A stretch of DNA of 64,000 nucleotides from JBOFWL01 sp051653605. GTDB taxonomy: Bacteria; Spirochaetota; Brevinematia; Brevinematales; Brevinemataceae. The DNA lies in the NCBI GenBank assembly GCA_051653605.1, contig JBOFWL010000139.1, positions 62,001 through 126,000 on the forward strand. Reading direction: 5' to 3'. Every line of letters begins with the position of its first letter. Position 1 is the first letter of the stretch. Below are positions 8,032 through 17,483 of this stretch, in pieces. The translations under genes were made by a program, and so were the position numbers. The notes beneath the pieces were generated by a model. That model had not been told where the DNA came from. It searched no databases and saw only the letters and a program-made list of their open reading frames with translations.

Positions 8032-8961
8032 ATGGAAAAAAAATCAATGCGTGTTGCATATGGTGAAGCGCTCATTAAAATGGGGCATAAATATGAAAAT
8101 GTTGTTGTCCTAGATGCCGATTTAGCCCATGCTACTATGACTAGTTTATTTCAATCAGAGTTCCCTGATCGCTTTTTTAATGTTGGTATTGCAGAACAAA
8201 ATTTAATGGGAATGGCTGCAGGCTTTGCCTTGGCTGGGAATATCCCCTTTGCATCAACTTTTGCTCTTTTTGGAGCAGGTAGAGCTTATGAAATCATTCG
8301 AAATAGTATTTGCTACGGAAATCTTAATGTTAAAATTGCACTAACTCACTCTGGATTATCTGTAGGCGAAGATGGAGGAACTCACCAAGCTATTGAGGAT
8401 ATTTCTTTAATGAGAACAATTCCTGGCATGGTTGTTTTAGTTCCAAGCGACGCTACTGAAACAGAAAAAGCCGTTGAAGCTGCTATTCAGCATGAAGGCC
8501 CTGTCTATATCAGAATTGGTCGCCCCGTTGTTCCTACATATACCAATGAAGCCACACCTTTTAAGATTGGAAAGGCGAATATTCTCAAAGAAGGAAACAA
8601 GGTTTGTATTTTTTCAATGGGATTGTTAACTTATCCTGCTTTACAAGTTGCAGAAGAGCTTGAAAAACAAGGAGTTAGCACAACTGTTGTGAATATGCAT
8701 ACTATAAAACCTATTGATGCTGAATGTATTCTGAAAATGGCTAAAACTCATGAACATCTTTTCTCGTTAGAAGAGCATTCGGTTATTGGTGGCTTAGGCA
8801 GCTCTATTGCCGAAGTGCTTGTTAAAGAATATCCTAAAAAATTATCTATGCTGGGTGTTCAAGATGTATTTGGAGAGAGTGGAAAACCAGATGATCTGTT
8901 AGATTATCATCAACTTACAGCGCCTAAAATCCTTGCTAATATTCTTGCTCAGATTAAATAG
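8032..8961 (+). CDS. Transketolase, C-terminal (pyrimidine-binding) subunit
   Basis: This 309-residue protein corresponds to the pyrimidine-binding and C-terminal domains of transketolase: RVAYGEALIKMG, FFNVGIAEQNLMGMAAGFALAG with the conserved Glu of the ThDP proton relay, HSGLSVGEDGGTHQAIED, and the late HLFSLEEHSVIGGLGSS segment. AAGGAG precedes ATG 8032. Split transketolases are common in Firmicutes, archaea and some spirochaetes. Co-transcription with the N-terminal subunit gene is clear from the spacing, and a bidirectional terminator follows. Confidence 0.9.
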   Translation: MEKKSMRVAYGEALIKMGHKYENVVVLDADLAHATMTSLFQSEFPDRFFNVGIAEQNLMGMAAGFALAGNIPFASTFALFGAGRAYEIIRNSICYGNLNVKIALTHSGLSVGEDGGTHQAIEDISLMRTIPGMVVLVPSDATETEKAVEAAIQHEGPVYIRIGRPVVPTYTNEATPFKIGKANILKEGNKVCIFSMGLLTYPALQVAEELEKQGVSTTVVNMHTIKPIDAECILKMAKTHEHLFSLEEHSVIGGLGSSIAEVLVKEYPKKLSMLGVQDVFGESGKPDDLLDYHQLTAPKILANILAQIK

Positions 8962-8975
8962 ACATAAAATTTTAT

Positions 8976-9009
8976 AAAATAGCCTCTCAGAATTTTGAGA
9001 GGCTATTTT
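8976..9009. terminator. Bidirectional terminator
   Basis: AAAATAGCCTCTCA pairs with TGAGAGGCTATTTT between convergent genes. Confidence 0.85.
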
Positions 9010-9015
9010 GATTTA

Positions 9016-10734
9016 TTAGATATTTGAGATTCTTTTATAAACTTCTTCTACTAGGGCAGCTTCTTGCTCGAACATATCCTCCGAGCCTTCTTCGGCCCCC
9101 GATGCACGGCGAATAGCTTTTAATGGGAGCATATCTACTAGAGATACCAAGGGGATAAAACTTGCGTAATCGTTATTGTTAACGGATAAATCCCACTCGG
9201 AGAGTTTGTCGTTTCTAATGTACATGGTGGGTGAAACTTTTTGATAACTCTCTTTTAAAATAGGATAATATTCGGGGATATCTAGAATAATTTCTTTTCC
9301 ATGGTCGAGCGTGGCCTTCATTAAGGGGTATTTATCGGTTCCTTTCGTCCCTCTAATATGCGAGTCAATAATACACACTTCTGGTAAAAGCGTTGCAATC
9401 GTTGCATTATTGTCTCTAGGGCCAGGTGAATTTGTTTCGGGAAAGGCAAAGGCATTATAATATGTATAAACCCATTTTGTTGAGTATACATAGGTGCTAG
9501 GAGTTGGAGTGACATACACCAGTGGGCGTTTATTAGGGTTTTTCAATGTTATGTAGGCAGCTTTTTTATCGTAGTCCCAACGCAAAAAGCTATTACGGTA
9601 GGCGAGAATCCCCCCAGAGTTCTCGCTGGGAAACCTCAACACCAGTATCGCCCAAAGAATCCAAAATAGGATGAAGGCTCGACTAGGTGTTTTCTTTTCT
9701 ATCCATAAACAGAACAAAACCACAATTGCCGGTAATACATAAAGAGTGTACCAAGAAAAAGTATTCTGTAAAAAGATCATCCGAGATAGAGCAGAAAGAC
9801 ATACTAGCACGAATATCGGAGATAGGGTGAGCTTCTCTCTTAAATAAAAAAAGTAAATGCCTCCAGCAACCACAGGCACCGTTGCAAGAAGACGCGTAAT
9901 TGTATTACCACCATTACTGGTTGCTAGAGGTAACCATTGTAAAATAGATAATAATCTACCCCAACGAGGCGCAGTATACAACTGAGGAAACTCAACCTGC
10001 CACAGCCACCAAGCATTCAACGCATCATGAAAATAAAAATATAGAAAATAGGGCAGCAGACCTAAGAGAAATCCCCCAAAAGAAACGCTTCCTTTAAAGA
10101 GTATTTCTGTTATATACTGCCGAATAGTGATGCCCTTATGCCATACCAAAAACGGTACAAGTAGTGTTAGAAGAATATAGGGCGCATTGCCAGCAACATT
10201 AAGCCCCAATAAAAAACCAATGACAAGGTAATCCCACCAGCGGTAAAAACTTCGATAGGCAATATATAGCCCCAATAAGAGAAACGTTAACAGTGCATAT
10301 TGAGGTTGATTAAAATTAAGGTGATTTCCCATCAATGAAAAATACAAGATGAATAAGGTGGCTCCCCAAAAGGCAGTGGTTTTATGAAATATCTTCTGCA
10401 AAATTTGGTACATCATTACAGTAATGCTATAGTAAAAGCCGATAAGAAGAATGTTCATATAAAGAACAAAGTATGTCATCACTGGAAAAAGTAAGGCGTA
10501 GGGTTTGTAGATCCAATACATGAAAAATAAAAAGCCTGCATTTTTTGTATCAACAACTTCTTTATATAGTACATTGCCGCTATCGATCGCTTGAGATATT
10601 GCAATATACATCGAGATATCGCCTAAATTTTCAACATCATTTGCAAGAAGGCGAAACCCAATCGAGGCCATTGTAATAAAAAATAACAGCCAATAGGTCG
10701 AACGGGAGTGCTGTGAGAAAAATGATAGAGGCAT
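9016..10734 (-). CDS. Polytopic membrane protein, GT-C glycosyltransferase-like
   Basis: The 572-residue protein has an N-terminal membrane segment (residues 12-31), then a loop with acidic residues (DVENLGDISMYIAISQAIDSG) and about ten further hydrophobic segments to residue about 370. A soluble C-terminal region follows. This is the layout of GT-C transferases (PMT/ArnT-like, GT39-type), which use lipid-linked sugars on the outer face of the inner membrane. The first-loop acidic motif supports this, but no exact family motif can be proved by eye. It appears to be a single-gene unit. Low-identity membrane proteins of unknown role are the alternative. Confidence 0.55.
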   Translation of the reverse strand: MPLSFFSQHSRSTYWLLFFITMASIGFRLLANDVENLGDISMYIAISQAIDSGNVLYKEVVDTKNAGFLFFMYWIYKPYALLFPVMTYFVLYMNILLIGFYYSITVMMYQILQKIFHKTTAFWGATLFILYFSLMGNHLNFNQPQYALLTFLLLGLYIAYRSFYRWWDYLVIGFLLGLNVAGNAPYILLTLLVPFLVWHKGITIRQYITEILFKGSVSFGGFLLGLLPYFLYFYFHDALNAWWLWQVEFPQLYTAPRWGRLLSILQWLPLATSNGGNTITRLLATVPVVAGGIYFFYLREKLTLSPIFVLVCLSALSRMIFLQNTFSWYTLYVLPAIVVLFCLWIEKKTPSRAFILFWILWAILVLRFPSENSGGILAYRNSFLRWDYDKKAAYITLKNPNKRPLVYVTPTPSTYVYSTKWVYTYYNAFAFPETNSPGPRDNNATIATLLPEVCIIDSHIRGTKGTDKYPLMKATLDHGKEIILDIPEYYPILKESYQKVSPTMYIRNDKLSEWDLSVNNNDYASFIPLVSLVDMLPLKAIRRASGAEEGSEDMFEQEAALVEEVYKRISNI

Positions 10735-10835
10735 AAACTATCCTTAAAATTAAATATTAACAACATAAATTACCAATTATTGTATTTAACTAGAACCAAA
10801 AAGTCAATAGAGATAGAGAGATAGTTGAAACACTT

Positions 10836-11174
10836 TTAGTTTTTTTCGAAAACATGCTGGACTATTTTTTTGATAAATTCTATAGGTAATTCTTTATTAT
10901 GAGGGAGTTGAATAGCTCCTTTAGAATATTTTAATTTATTTAGAGTGCACTCTTCTGCGAAATCTTCTACAACGCGTGAACCAGGGTAGATTCCTATATG
11001 GTTTTTGGCATATGAGAAATGTAACTGCTTTTTCTCAATGAAAAATGTTGGCATTTGATAGGAAATCTTTTCTTGAACCTCGGGAACAAGCGTTTTTATA
11101 AGAGATTTGATTGCTTGGAGCCTTTGTTTTCCTTCTTCGGGGCAGTTATTTAGGTATTTATCTATAGTTAGCAT
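10836..11174 (-). CDS. DUF1801 (YdhG-like) domain protein
   Basis: The 112-residue protein fits the DUF1801/YdhG fold: an N-terminal helix (IDKYLNNCPEEGKQRLQAIKSLIKTLVPEVQEKISYQMPTFF begins the family core), then FSYAKNHIGIYPGS and the closing KYSKGAIQLPHNKELPIEFIKKIV. Family members have been linked to iron handling (a frataxin-like fold in Bacillus YdhG), but the function is not secure. AGAGG precedes ATG 11174. Confidence 0.75.
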   Translation of the reverse strand: MLTIDKYLNNCPEEGKQRLQAIKSLIKTLVPEVQEKISYQMPTFFIEKKQLHFSYAKNHIGIYPGSRVVEDFAEECTLNKLKYSKGAIQLPHNKELPIEFIKKIVQHVFEKN

Positions 11175-11299
11175 GTATACCTCTTAATAAATATTCCACG
11201 ATATTATATTATAGATAAAATGAATTGTAAAATTTTGACTCTGCGGACATCACCCAATATATATATTAATTTTTAGAAGATAAATATGCATATGAATGA

Positions 11300-11329
11300 T
11301 TGACATTAGGATACTATATGATGTATAAT
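11300..11329 (+). promoter_or_regulatory. Promoter of the first paralogous lipoprotein gene
   Basis: TTGACA 11300-11305, an 18-bp spacer and TATAAT 11324-11329. The layout resembles the promoter at 12306-12335 ahead of the paralogue. Confidence 0.7.
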
Positions 11330-11403
11330 GAACTTGTTTTTTTTAAGTTATGTATGTCACTTTATATAAGTGTATATAGTAGTTTAGTATAAGGGATTTC
11401 AAA

Positions 11404-12204
11404 ATGAAGAAACACGCTTTTATTTATAGTATTTTATTTTTATTTGCTAGCTGTACAGAGTCTGCAAAGTTTTCTGCAATTGATAAAGATGCTTTGGATC
11501 GTGGTTCAAGCCTTGGAGATTCGGGTGAACTTACAATTGTTACAAATTATATTACTAATATTGTGACTAATAATATTACCAATACGGTGTCTATTCCTGC
11601 CAATCAAGTTATTCCTCCAGGGGATGCAACGGTGGCTAATGGTGTTGTTGTAAGTTCTGGCAGTTTTTTGTCTATACCTTCTGATATTACATCATTTATT
11701 GCTAATCTTGAAAATACGGGTACATATACTATATATTATGGTTCAGAAGAAATTACATCTCTGACCGTTCAAAACGGTGTTGTGACACAGCAAACCCCCT
11801 ATACTTTTACTAACTTGGGAAGCTCACATACTAGAGTTCGGCCTTTTGCTGATAATCGATGGGTAATTAATAGAAGGCCTAAATATGCTGTTGCATCATC
11901 GTTTTTAGAATTTGAAGCTTTCTTTGGTAAGAGCTCTTTCTATCTTTCAGAAGCTCGTTTAGGATCTTACCTGTTTAAAGAAATTAATCCTTCTTCTAAT
12001 AGGCTAGGGGCATTATCAATATTTATGATTATTAATAACTATTCTGATAAACTTGATTTTCGAGGAATATTAGTATCATCTTTTTCAGACTTTTTTGATC
12101 ATGAGCTCTCCTATGATGCTCAAGAAAGAATGCATACCCCTTATTATATTATGGGGCAATCTGGTGGTAAATATATCCATGCTATCCTGTTTAATAGAGG
12201 GTAA
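11404..12204 (+). CDS. Lipoprotein with unnamed C-terminal domain (paralogue 1)
   Basis: The 266-residue protein has a lipoprotein signal (ILFLFASC, Cys near residue 17). An Asn/Thr-rich stretch follows (residues about 47-62, repeating TNxITN-like units, possibly a coiled stalk). The C-terminal half (about 145-266) contains RVRPFADNRW, LFKEINPSSNRLGALSIFMIINN, SFSDFFD, and ends YYIMGQSGGKYIHAILFN. The same block pattern occurs twice in the next gene, so it is a real domain, though I do not recognise a named family. Surface or periplasmic exposure is inferred from the lipobox only. Confidence 0.75.
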   Translation: MKKHAFIYSILFLFASCTESAKFSAIDKDALDRGSSLGDSGELTIVTNYITNIVTNNITNTVSIPANQVIPPGDATVANGVVVSSGSFLSIPSDITSFIANLENTGTYTIYYGSEEITSLTVQNGVVTQQTPYTFTNLGSSHTRVRPFADNRWVINRRPKYAVASSFLEFEAFFGKSSFYLSEARLGSYLFKEINPSSNRLGALSIFMIINNYSDKLDFRGILVSSFSDFFDHELSYDAQERMHTPYYIMGQSGGKYIHAILFNRG

Positions 12205-12305
12205 CTAGCTTTTTAATTTTTAACTCAGAACAATGTTTGGCGTTTTTATCTATATTAATAAGAATAAATACTTGACTTATTAATATATTTTTCTTTTGAA
12301 ATTGA

Positions 12306-12335
12306 TTGACATCATGGATATAGATGGTGTATAAT
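12306..12335 (+). promoter_or_regulatory. Promoter of the second paralogous lipoprotein gene
   Basis: TTGACA 12306-12311, an 18-bp spacer and TATAAT 12330-12335. The same unusual 18-bp spacing is seen for the paralogue. Confidence 0.7.
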
Positions 12336-12403
12336 AAGGCAAACCACCCTTTTTTTTGGGAGGTAGAGTTTTAGGGAAGTTGTATACTTTAAGGAAGTTG
12401 CGT

Positions 12404-13708
12404 ATGAAAAAATTAACTTTATTCTTTGGCTGCTTATTTCTGTTCGCTAGTTGTTCAGAAATTAGTAGATTGGCTATACTGTCAACAGATATAGAACAAG
12501 GTCCTATTGAAGAAATTGTTGTGCCACAAGCAATCCCTGCAGAATTGTTTGAACCTGCTTACTCAGATTTTGCGGAAGGGACGGTAAGTCTCGTTGATCC
12601 TTCGTCATTCAGGGTTCTTCCTTTCTTTTTTGCATCAAACCCTCCTGCATGGGATCTAAATATATCAGGGTTTGGCGACTACTACAAATACTTGCAAGCA
12701 TCTATCAAACCTTTTGCTAATATATATAGCTCTTCTCTAAATAAATATACTGGATCTTTGAGTGAAGATGGTTCTAATATGACAATCACTTTTCTTAGTG
12801 GAAAAAGAACTTTTTATAATAAAAGTATGGTCAGAAGCGGTGGTAAGGATGTATATCTCTTTAAAGAAGTAAATCCTGATACACTTAGAGAAGGTACACT
12901 GGCACTTGTTACTATAAACCCTGTTACGGACTCTATATCATCTATCTATAGACTGTTCCCAGAATTAGATGTTACTCCTCAATGGGCTAAGGATAGAATT
13001 GCTAAAAGCGTTATTCGATTTTCCTACCCAGTATCTTCCGGTATGGTTCATTTTATAATAATAAATACAGATCCAAATGCCACAGATGATACCGATTATG
13101 CAGAAAATCTTGAGTTTGATACATCAACTGCTTCAGGACCTTTTGTTGATGTAACAACCTTGCCTCTTAAAACACCAACAGCTTTTGTAGACTTTTTTGA
13201 TACTGCCGAACGAAACTCTACACAAGAGATATTTGTAGGTGGAGAAATGTTTACCAGAGCAGTGTATGATAACCGCCTTGTTTCTTCAATGACAAATCTT
13301 CTCTTTAAAAATTATGCAGATTTACAACCTAGAGTTCGTGCCTATATCTGGGCTGGGGCGCCTACTAGAACAAACCCTTTCTTTTCATCAGGTATCTTCT
13401 CCTCTGAATATCGAGCGTTTGGTGGAAGAGCAGGTTTCTATACTGTAGATCAAAAAGATGAGTTATACTTATTATCAGAGATAGATATAAATTTACGAAC
13501 CCAAGGCACACTAGCTATGGTTGCTACTATAAATGATTCAAGTGATTTGTTGCCCCTCTCATCATCTATTAGAGATTCCTTCCCCTCATTTTATACCAGT
13601 CTGCCCACTGCTGTTAAAAGTAGACTTGACGGTGATTTTTCCACTTACTATATTCGTGTAAGAGCTGGCAGCTCATACTTCCATGCTATAATGTTCAACA
13701 TCAACTAA
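12404..13708 (+). CDS. Lipoprotein with two copies of the unnamed domain (paralogue 2)
   Basis: The start at 12404 is chosen for AAGGAA 8 bases upstream and because MKKLTLFFGCLFLFASC is a proper lipoprotein signal; in-frame sequence upstream lacks this. The 434-residue protein carries the domain of paralogue 1 twice. Copy 1 (about residues 85-240) contains YLFKEVNPDTLREGTLALVTIN and ends VHFIIINTD. Copy 2 (about 290-434) contains YLLSEIDINLRTQGTLAMVATIN and ends SYFHAIMFN. Shared features are a Glu before the turn, a G-T-L-A strand and a terminal HaIxFN strand. Function is unknown. It probably arose by tandem gene duplication plus internal domain duplication. Confidence 0.75.
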   Translation: MKKLTLFFGCLFLFASCSEISRLAILSTDIEQGPIEEIVVPQAIPAELFEPAYSDFAEGTVSLVDPSSFRVLPFFFASNPPAWDLNISGFGDYYKYLQASIKPFANIYSSSLNKYTGSLSEDGSNMTITFLSGKRTFYNKSMVRSGGKDVYLFKEVNPDTLREGTLALVTINPVTDSISSIYRLFPELDVTPQWAKDRIAKSVIRFSYPVSSGMVHFIIINTDPNATDDTDYAENLEFDTSTASGPFVDVTTLPLKTPTAFVDFFDTAERNSTQEIFVGGEMFTRAVYDNRLVSSMTNLLFKNYADLQPRVRAYIWAGAPTRTNPFFSSGIFSSEYRAFGGRAGFYTVDQKDELYLLSEIDINLRTQGTLAMVATINDSSDLLPLSSSIRDSFPSFYTSLPTAVKSRLDGDFSTYYIRVRAGSSYFHAIMFNIN

Positions 13709-13730
13709 ATAGCTTTCTTTAAAAATATTA

Positions 13731-13763
13731 GCCTCCGAGCATTGTTCGGAGGCTTTTTTTTTT
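13731..13763 (+). terminator. Rho-independent terminator
   Basis: GCCTCCGA and TCGGAGGC form the stem and are followed by about ten T residues. Confidence 0.9.
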
Positions 13764-14216
13764 ATCTATACACGTAGGATATTATTTAGGGTGATATAAA
13801 CACTATATTTATCATGTTAGAGTAGAATATTTTCTCTTTGATATTTGTGTTAAAATCTTTTATGAGCTAATACTCTTTAAATCATATATTATGCTTTATA
13901 GGATCTTTTTGTTTAAAATTCCCCATATCTTTGGAGCTCTCTCTTTTCGAATTAATTAAATATGTCTAACTTGCTTAAAAATATATAGTTATATCTTTTT
14001 ATAAATTGGCTTTAATTTTTATTAAGACGAGTTTAGAATATAAAATATTATCTTTAATATTGACATGACTTATTAATTGTGATATAATAAGCTTGACTTG
14101 ATGAAAAACGCTTATATTATTTTATCGAATATGTTTATTTCTTTATATAATAAAACATACGTGTTTTTTGCCATAGTAAAAAAAAGTTTTAATATGCTTA
14201 TTTAAGGGGGGTGTTT
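13764..14216 (+). promoter_or_regulatory. Promoter region of the envelope operon
   Basis: This gene-free AT-rich stretch contains TTGACA 14060-14065, a 17-bp spacer and TATAAT 14083-14088, giving a leader of about 120 nt. AAGGGGG at 14204-14210 precedes the start. I see no structured RNA I can name. Confidence 0.6.
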
Positions 14217-14948
14217 ATGTTTAGTAGTTTTGTTAGACTATTTTTTATTCATTTATTCTTGTTGCAAATTAATCATGCTCAAGACTTATCCAAGTGGCGT
14301 GATGATTTACTTAAGATATACAATGGTACCATTGTGTATTCTCCTGCGGATTTCACTAGAATGTATGATAATTTAGACAAAAGCAGTCCTATTACTAGAT
14401 CGCTTTGGGGAATGATGGTTATTCAAACATCTTTTGTAGACAGTAATGGAGAGTTTAATACTCCTCAAATCCAATCAAATCTTACAGAAATTTTTAAGGC
14501 TAACTTAAAGATGTCTGATCGAAAATCTTCTTCAGAAGATCTCTATTATGCAGGTCGCTTTGCATTTTATTTGTTAAGCTATTCTACATTTCATAAATTA
14601 AGCGTATCTTTTTATAGTATTTTTATGGAATTCAGAGCTTTGTTAACTGCTGTTATATCGAAAAGAGCTGGATTTCAGAATGAAGCTAGGGCAATGCTTG
14701 CCGATGGTCTAAGTCGGCCTGCCAATAAAAAAACAAATACTTGGAATAGTTATATTCTACAAACTGCTGGAATTTCTATTTTATCCACATTACCTCAGGA
14801 TCTTCAATATAGAGTTTTACTTGCAAAGGCGCGTATTCTTATTCGTAAAGATAGAATAGTAGAGGCTCGCCAACTTATTGAAGAGGCAAAGCAAATGTTT
14901 CCTAATGGTGCTGCGGAAGCAAATATTTTAGAAATATCAATATTATAA
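14217..14948 (+). CDS. Secreted TPR-like protein of envelope operon
   Basis: ATG 14217 is preferred over an in-frame GTG at 14211 because AAGGGGG lies six bases before it. The 243-residue product has a signal peptide (residues 1-22, ending near NHAQ) and a helical body. The C terminus (RVLLAKARILIRKDRIVEARQLIEEAKQMFPNGAAE) looks like a tetratricopeptide repeat, and the third gene of the operon ends in a similar FPNG/YPNG motif, so the two may be distant paralogues. It is likely periplasmic. No enzyme motif is seen. It opens a seven-gene run with short spacings. Confidence 0.65.
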   Translation: MFSSFVRLFFIHLFLLQINHAQDLSKWRDDLLKIYNGTIVYSPADFTRMYDNLDKSSPITRSLWGMMVIQTSFVDSNGEFNTPQIQSNLTEIFKANLKMSDRKSSSEDLYYAGRFAFYLLSYSTFHKLSVSFYSIFMEFRALLTAVISKRAGFQNEARAMLADGLSRPANKKTNTWNSYILQTAGISILSTLPQDLQYRVLLAKARILIRKDRIVEARQLIEEAKQMFPNGAAEANILEISIL

Positions 14949-14960
14949 AAGAGTTTATCA

Positions 14961-15998
14961 ATGAAAAAAATATTATTACTATTGTGTTATGTTTTTTTAA
15001 CAAATATGATGCATTCTCAAGATGTATATGAAAAAGTCTTTTATAGTCAAGAATATAATTATTATGGATTGCCTCAATTCTACCATGGGGGTTTTGGATA
15101 TCAAAAAGATGATTTTCGTATGACTATCCCCTATGTGGGTTCTAGTTTTGATCCTATAAATGGTTATGGGGTAGATCTTTACTCGGGATTTACTTTTCAT
15201 TATAGAGATTTTACATTTGATGCTCGGTTTGTACATCAGCTTGGCACTTGGCAAGATCGATATGGCTTGGGATATTTAGAAGCATTAAATAAATATGGAA
15301 GATTTTCCTTAAATTACAATTTCTTAACATCTAAAGTGAGTTTTACATTTGATGTTGGGGAATATAATATCACCAATAAAAACACTGCTTCAGAATTAGT
15401 TGGCTCTAGAGAGCTTGTTTTGAAATCTGATTTGAGTATCTCGGGTATTGCCTATGATAATCAAGTTACACGTATTGGCTATGAATCTAGCTTTGTTTTC
15501 CATGTAGTTCCCTCTTTGGATACGTCAACATTCCATTTTAGCACATATATTCCTATGAATTTTCATATTGCTAGTGGCTGGCTATCATTCAATATGATGC
15601 CTGGGGTAGAGTATAAAGAATTTATAGAAAGAGGTTCTTCATCCTATCAATTTACAAGCCCAACAAGAGTTTATCGATCATTATTATTCTTTAAAAACGA
15701 CCCTCTTAACTACCAAATGCTAACCACATTTAGTACGGAATTACGATTTTATATGAAATTTCTTGAAGGAGTGTCGCCGGCACTTTCTCGACTATTTCTT
15801 AATATAATTGCAACAGTTGGCTATGCATCTACCTTTGAACAAGCTACTGATAACGGCAGTTTTATCTATTTATATGGTGGAGGAATTGGTTATTATCTGT
15901 TTGACTCAGCTGCATTTATCTTAAATGTTGGCTCGGATAACAGAAAAGAAATGTTTTTTAATCTATCTATTGTTAGTCCTTTGGAACTATCAATTTAA
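14961..15998 (+). CDS. Predicted outer-membrane beta-barrel protein
   Basis: The 345-residue protein has a signal peptide (MKKILLLLCYVFLTNMMHSQ) and then alternating polar/hydrophobic, aromatic-rich segments of about ten residues (for example FTFHYRDFTFDARFVHQLG and GRFSLNYNFLTSKVSFTFDVG). It ends on a hydrophobic-aromatic strand (MFFNLSIVSPLELSI). This is typical of outer-membrane barrels. Its place before the ABC transporter genes suggests an outer-membrane partner of a trans-envelope system. No named family is recognised. Confidence 0.6.
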   Translation: MKKILLLLCYVFLTNMMHSQDVYEKVFYSQEYNYYGLPQFYHGGFGYQKDDFRMTIPYVGSSFDPINGYGVDLYSGFTFHYRDFTFDARFVHQLGTWQDRYGLGYLEALNKYGRFSLNYNFLTSKVSFTFDVGEYNITNKNTASELVGSRELVLKSDLSISGIAYDNQVTRIGYESSFVFHVVPSLDTSTFHFSTYIPMNFHIASGWLSFNMMPGVEYKEFIERGSSSYQFTSPTRVYRSLLFFKNDPLNYQMLTTFSTELRFYMKFLEGVSPALSRLFLNIIATVGYASTFEQATDNGSFIYLYGGGIGYYLFDSAAFILNVGSDNRKEMFFNLSIVSPLELSI

Positions 15999-16031
15999 TA
16001 AGTATTTTATGTTTTGTATTGGAGGTATCAT

Positions 16032-16799
16032 ATGATACGTATTTTTGTATTATTGTCGTTGGTAGTTACCACAAGCTCATTCGGTCAAGATTATCTGAAT
16101 GCTCTTAATAATATCTATTTGTCAGGTGTTAATGCTAATGGATCACCTTTTGATTCTAAGCAAGCCTACACTACAGCTCTTTCTAATCAGATGAATGCAG
16201 ATTTAGCAAAGTCTTCCCTTACCGAAGAACAAAAGCTTGTCTATAAAGCTCGTGCTGCCGAAATTTTTGCAGGAACTTTTGCAAATCCCAATAATAATAC
16301 CATGACAGCTGATTCTGTAAAAAACATGAAAGCAGTTGAAATAGAAATGCTGGCATACGAATCAAAAAATAAAGTTGGAAAAGAATTTTATGCGGCTGCT
16401 GGAAGTATCGGCTCACGCACTATTCACTTTGAAAATCTTTCCAGCATGATTAGAATTTCTAAACGTAATATGGATTTCTATGAAAAAGCATTGAAAATTG
16501 ACAGAAACTATGTCCCTGCATTAATTGGACGTGGTCAATGGTTCTTCTATGCCCCTAAAATTGGTGGTGGAGATACTAGAAAGGCTTTCAGAGATTTTGA
16601 AGCAGCATATAAAGCAGCTACTTCTAACAATCTTAAATATGAAGCCTTAATATGGATGTCTCAAGTATATTTTAGAGATAAAAAACCTGCACAAGCCGCA
16701 GAAGAATTAGCTAAAGCTGCAGCTATCTATCCTAATGGATATTTTCATACAACTGTCCAAGATGCTAACAAGCGTGGCACTTTCTTCCAGATGAAATAA
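16032..16799 (+). CDS. Secreted TPR-like protein
   Basis: GGAGG at 16021-16025 selects ATG 16032. The 255-residue protein has a signal peptide cleaved near SFGQ and a helical body. Repeats of TPR type lie at about residues 150-245 (MDFYEKALKIDRNYVPALIGRG, KAFRDFEAAYKAATSNNLKYEALIWMSQVYFRDKKPAQAAEELAKAAAIYPNG in pieces). It would act as a periplasmic scaffold. It lies directly before the ATPase gene in the same operon. Confidence 0.7.
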   Translation: MIRIFVLLSLVVTTSSFGQDYLNALNNIYLSGVNANGSPFDSKQAYTTALSNQMNADLAKSSLTEEQKLVYKARAAEIFAGTFANPNNNTMTADSVKNMKAVEIEMLAYESKNKVGKEFYAAAGSIGSRTIHFENLSSMIRISKRNMDFYEKALKIDRNYVPALIGRGQWFFYAPKIGGGDTRKAFRDFEAAYKAATSNNLKYEALIWMSQVYFRDKKPAQAAEELAKAAAIYPNGYFHTTVQDANKRGTFFQMK

Positions 16800-16817
16800 T
16801 TTAAAGCAGGTAAAATT

Positions 16818-17483
16818 ATGTTAAAAATACAAAATGTATCAAAAACATATCCTAACAATACAACTAAAACTAATGATAACATTAGTTTAACTATTGAAAA
16901 TGGGAATATGGTTTGGATCTCTGGGGCAACAGGTTCAGGTAAAACAACTCTTTTGAATATTCTTTCTGCCATCGATAATGCCGATGAAGGAAATGTATAT
17001 TGGGATGAACACAATATCACTCGAATGACTGCCGCTGAAAAAGCTAATTTCCGCTTGAATCATATGGGAATTGTTTTCCAAGCTTTAGAATTAATTAAAT
17101 CTCAAAATGCTTTTAACAATGTTGCTTTGCCTCTTCGCTATATTGGATTAAGCGAAAGGGAAGTTAAGCAATCTGTTGAAGAAATCTTTAATTACCTTAA
17201 CATTGAAGAACTTATCTATAAGTTTCCTTTATATATGTCTGGTGGTCAACAACAAAGAGTTGCGTTAGCACGTTCTCTTGTGTATAAGCCCAAACATATT
17301 TTAGGAGATGAAATCTCCTCCGCCCTCGACTCTACCACAGCTCACTTCATCTATGAAAAAATATCAACCTATGTTAAAGAACATAATGCTGTTGCTGTAT
17401 TGATTTCTCACGACGAAACAATCGGAGACTATGTTGATCAACATGTGAAAATGTTGGATGGAAAATTAGAAGGGGTGTTATAA
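16818..17483 (+). CDS. ABC transporter ATPase, LolD/MacB type
   Basis: The 221-residue ATPase shows Walker A GATGSGKTT (about residues 35-43), a Q-loop in HMGIVFQALELI, the signature YMSGGQQQRVALARSL, and Walker B HILGDEISSALD followed by an H-loop (ISHDE). Its size and sequence style match the LolD/MacB/FtsE group, which power mechanotransmission of periplasmic substrates rather than membrane import. Its stop overlaps the next gene's ATG (TAATG), so it is translationally coupled to the permease. Confidence 0.93.
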   Translation: MLKIQNVSKTYPNNTTKTNDNISLTIENGNMVWISGATGSGKTTLLNILSAIDNADEGNVYWDEHNITRMTAAEKANFRLNHMGIVFQALELIKSQNAFNNVALPLRYIGLSEREVKQSVEEIFNYLNIEELIYKFPLYMSGGQQQRVALARSLVYKPKHILGDEISSALDSTTAHFIYEKISTYVKEHNAVAVLISHDETIGDYVDQHVKMLDGKLEGVL

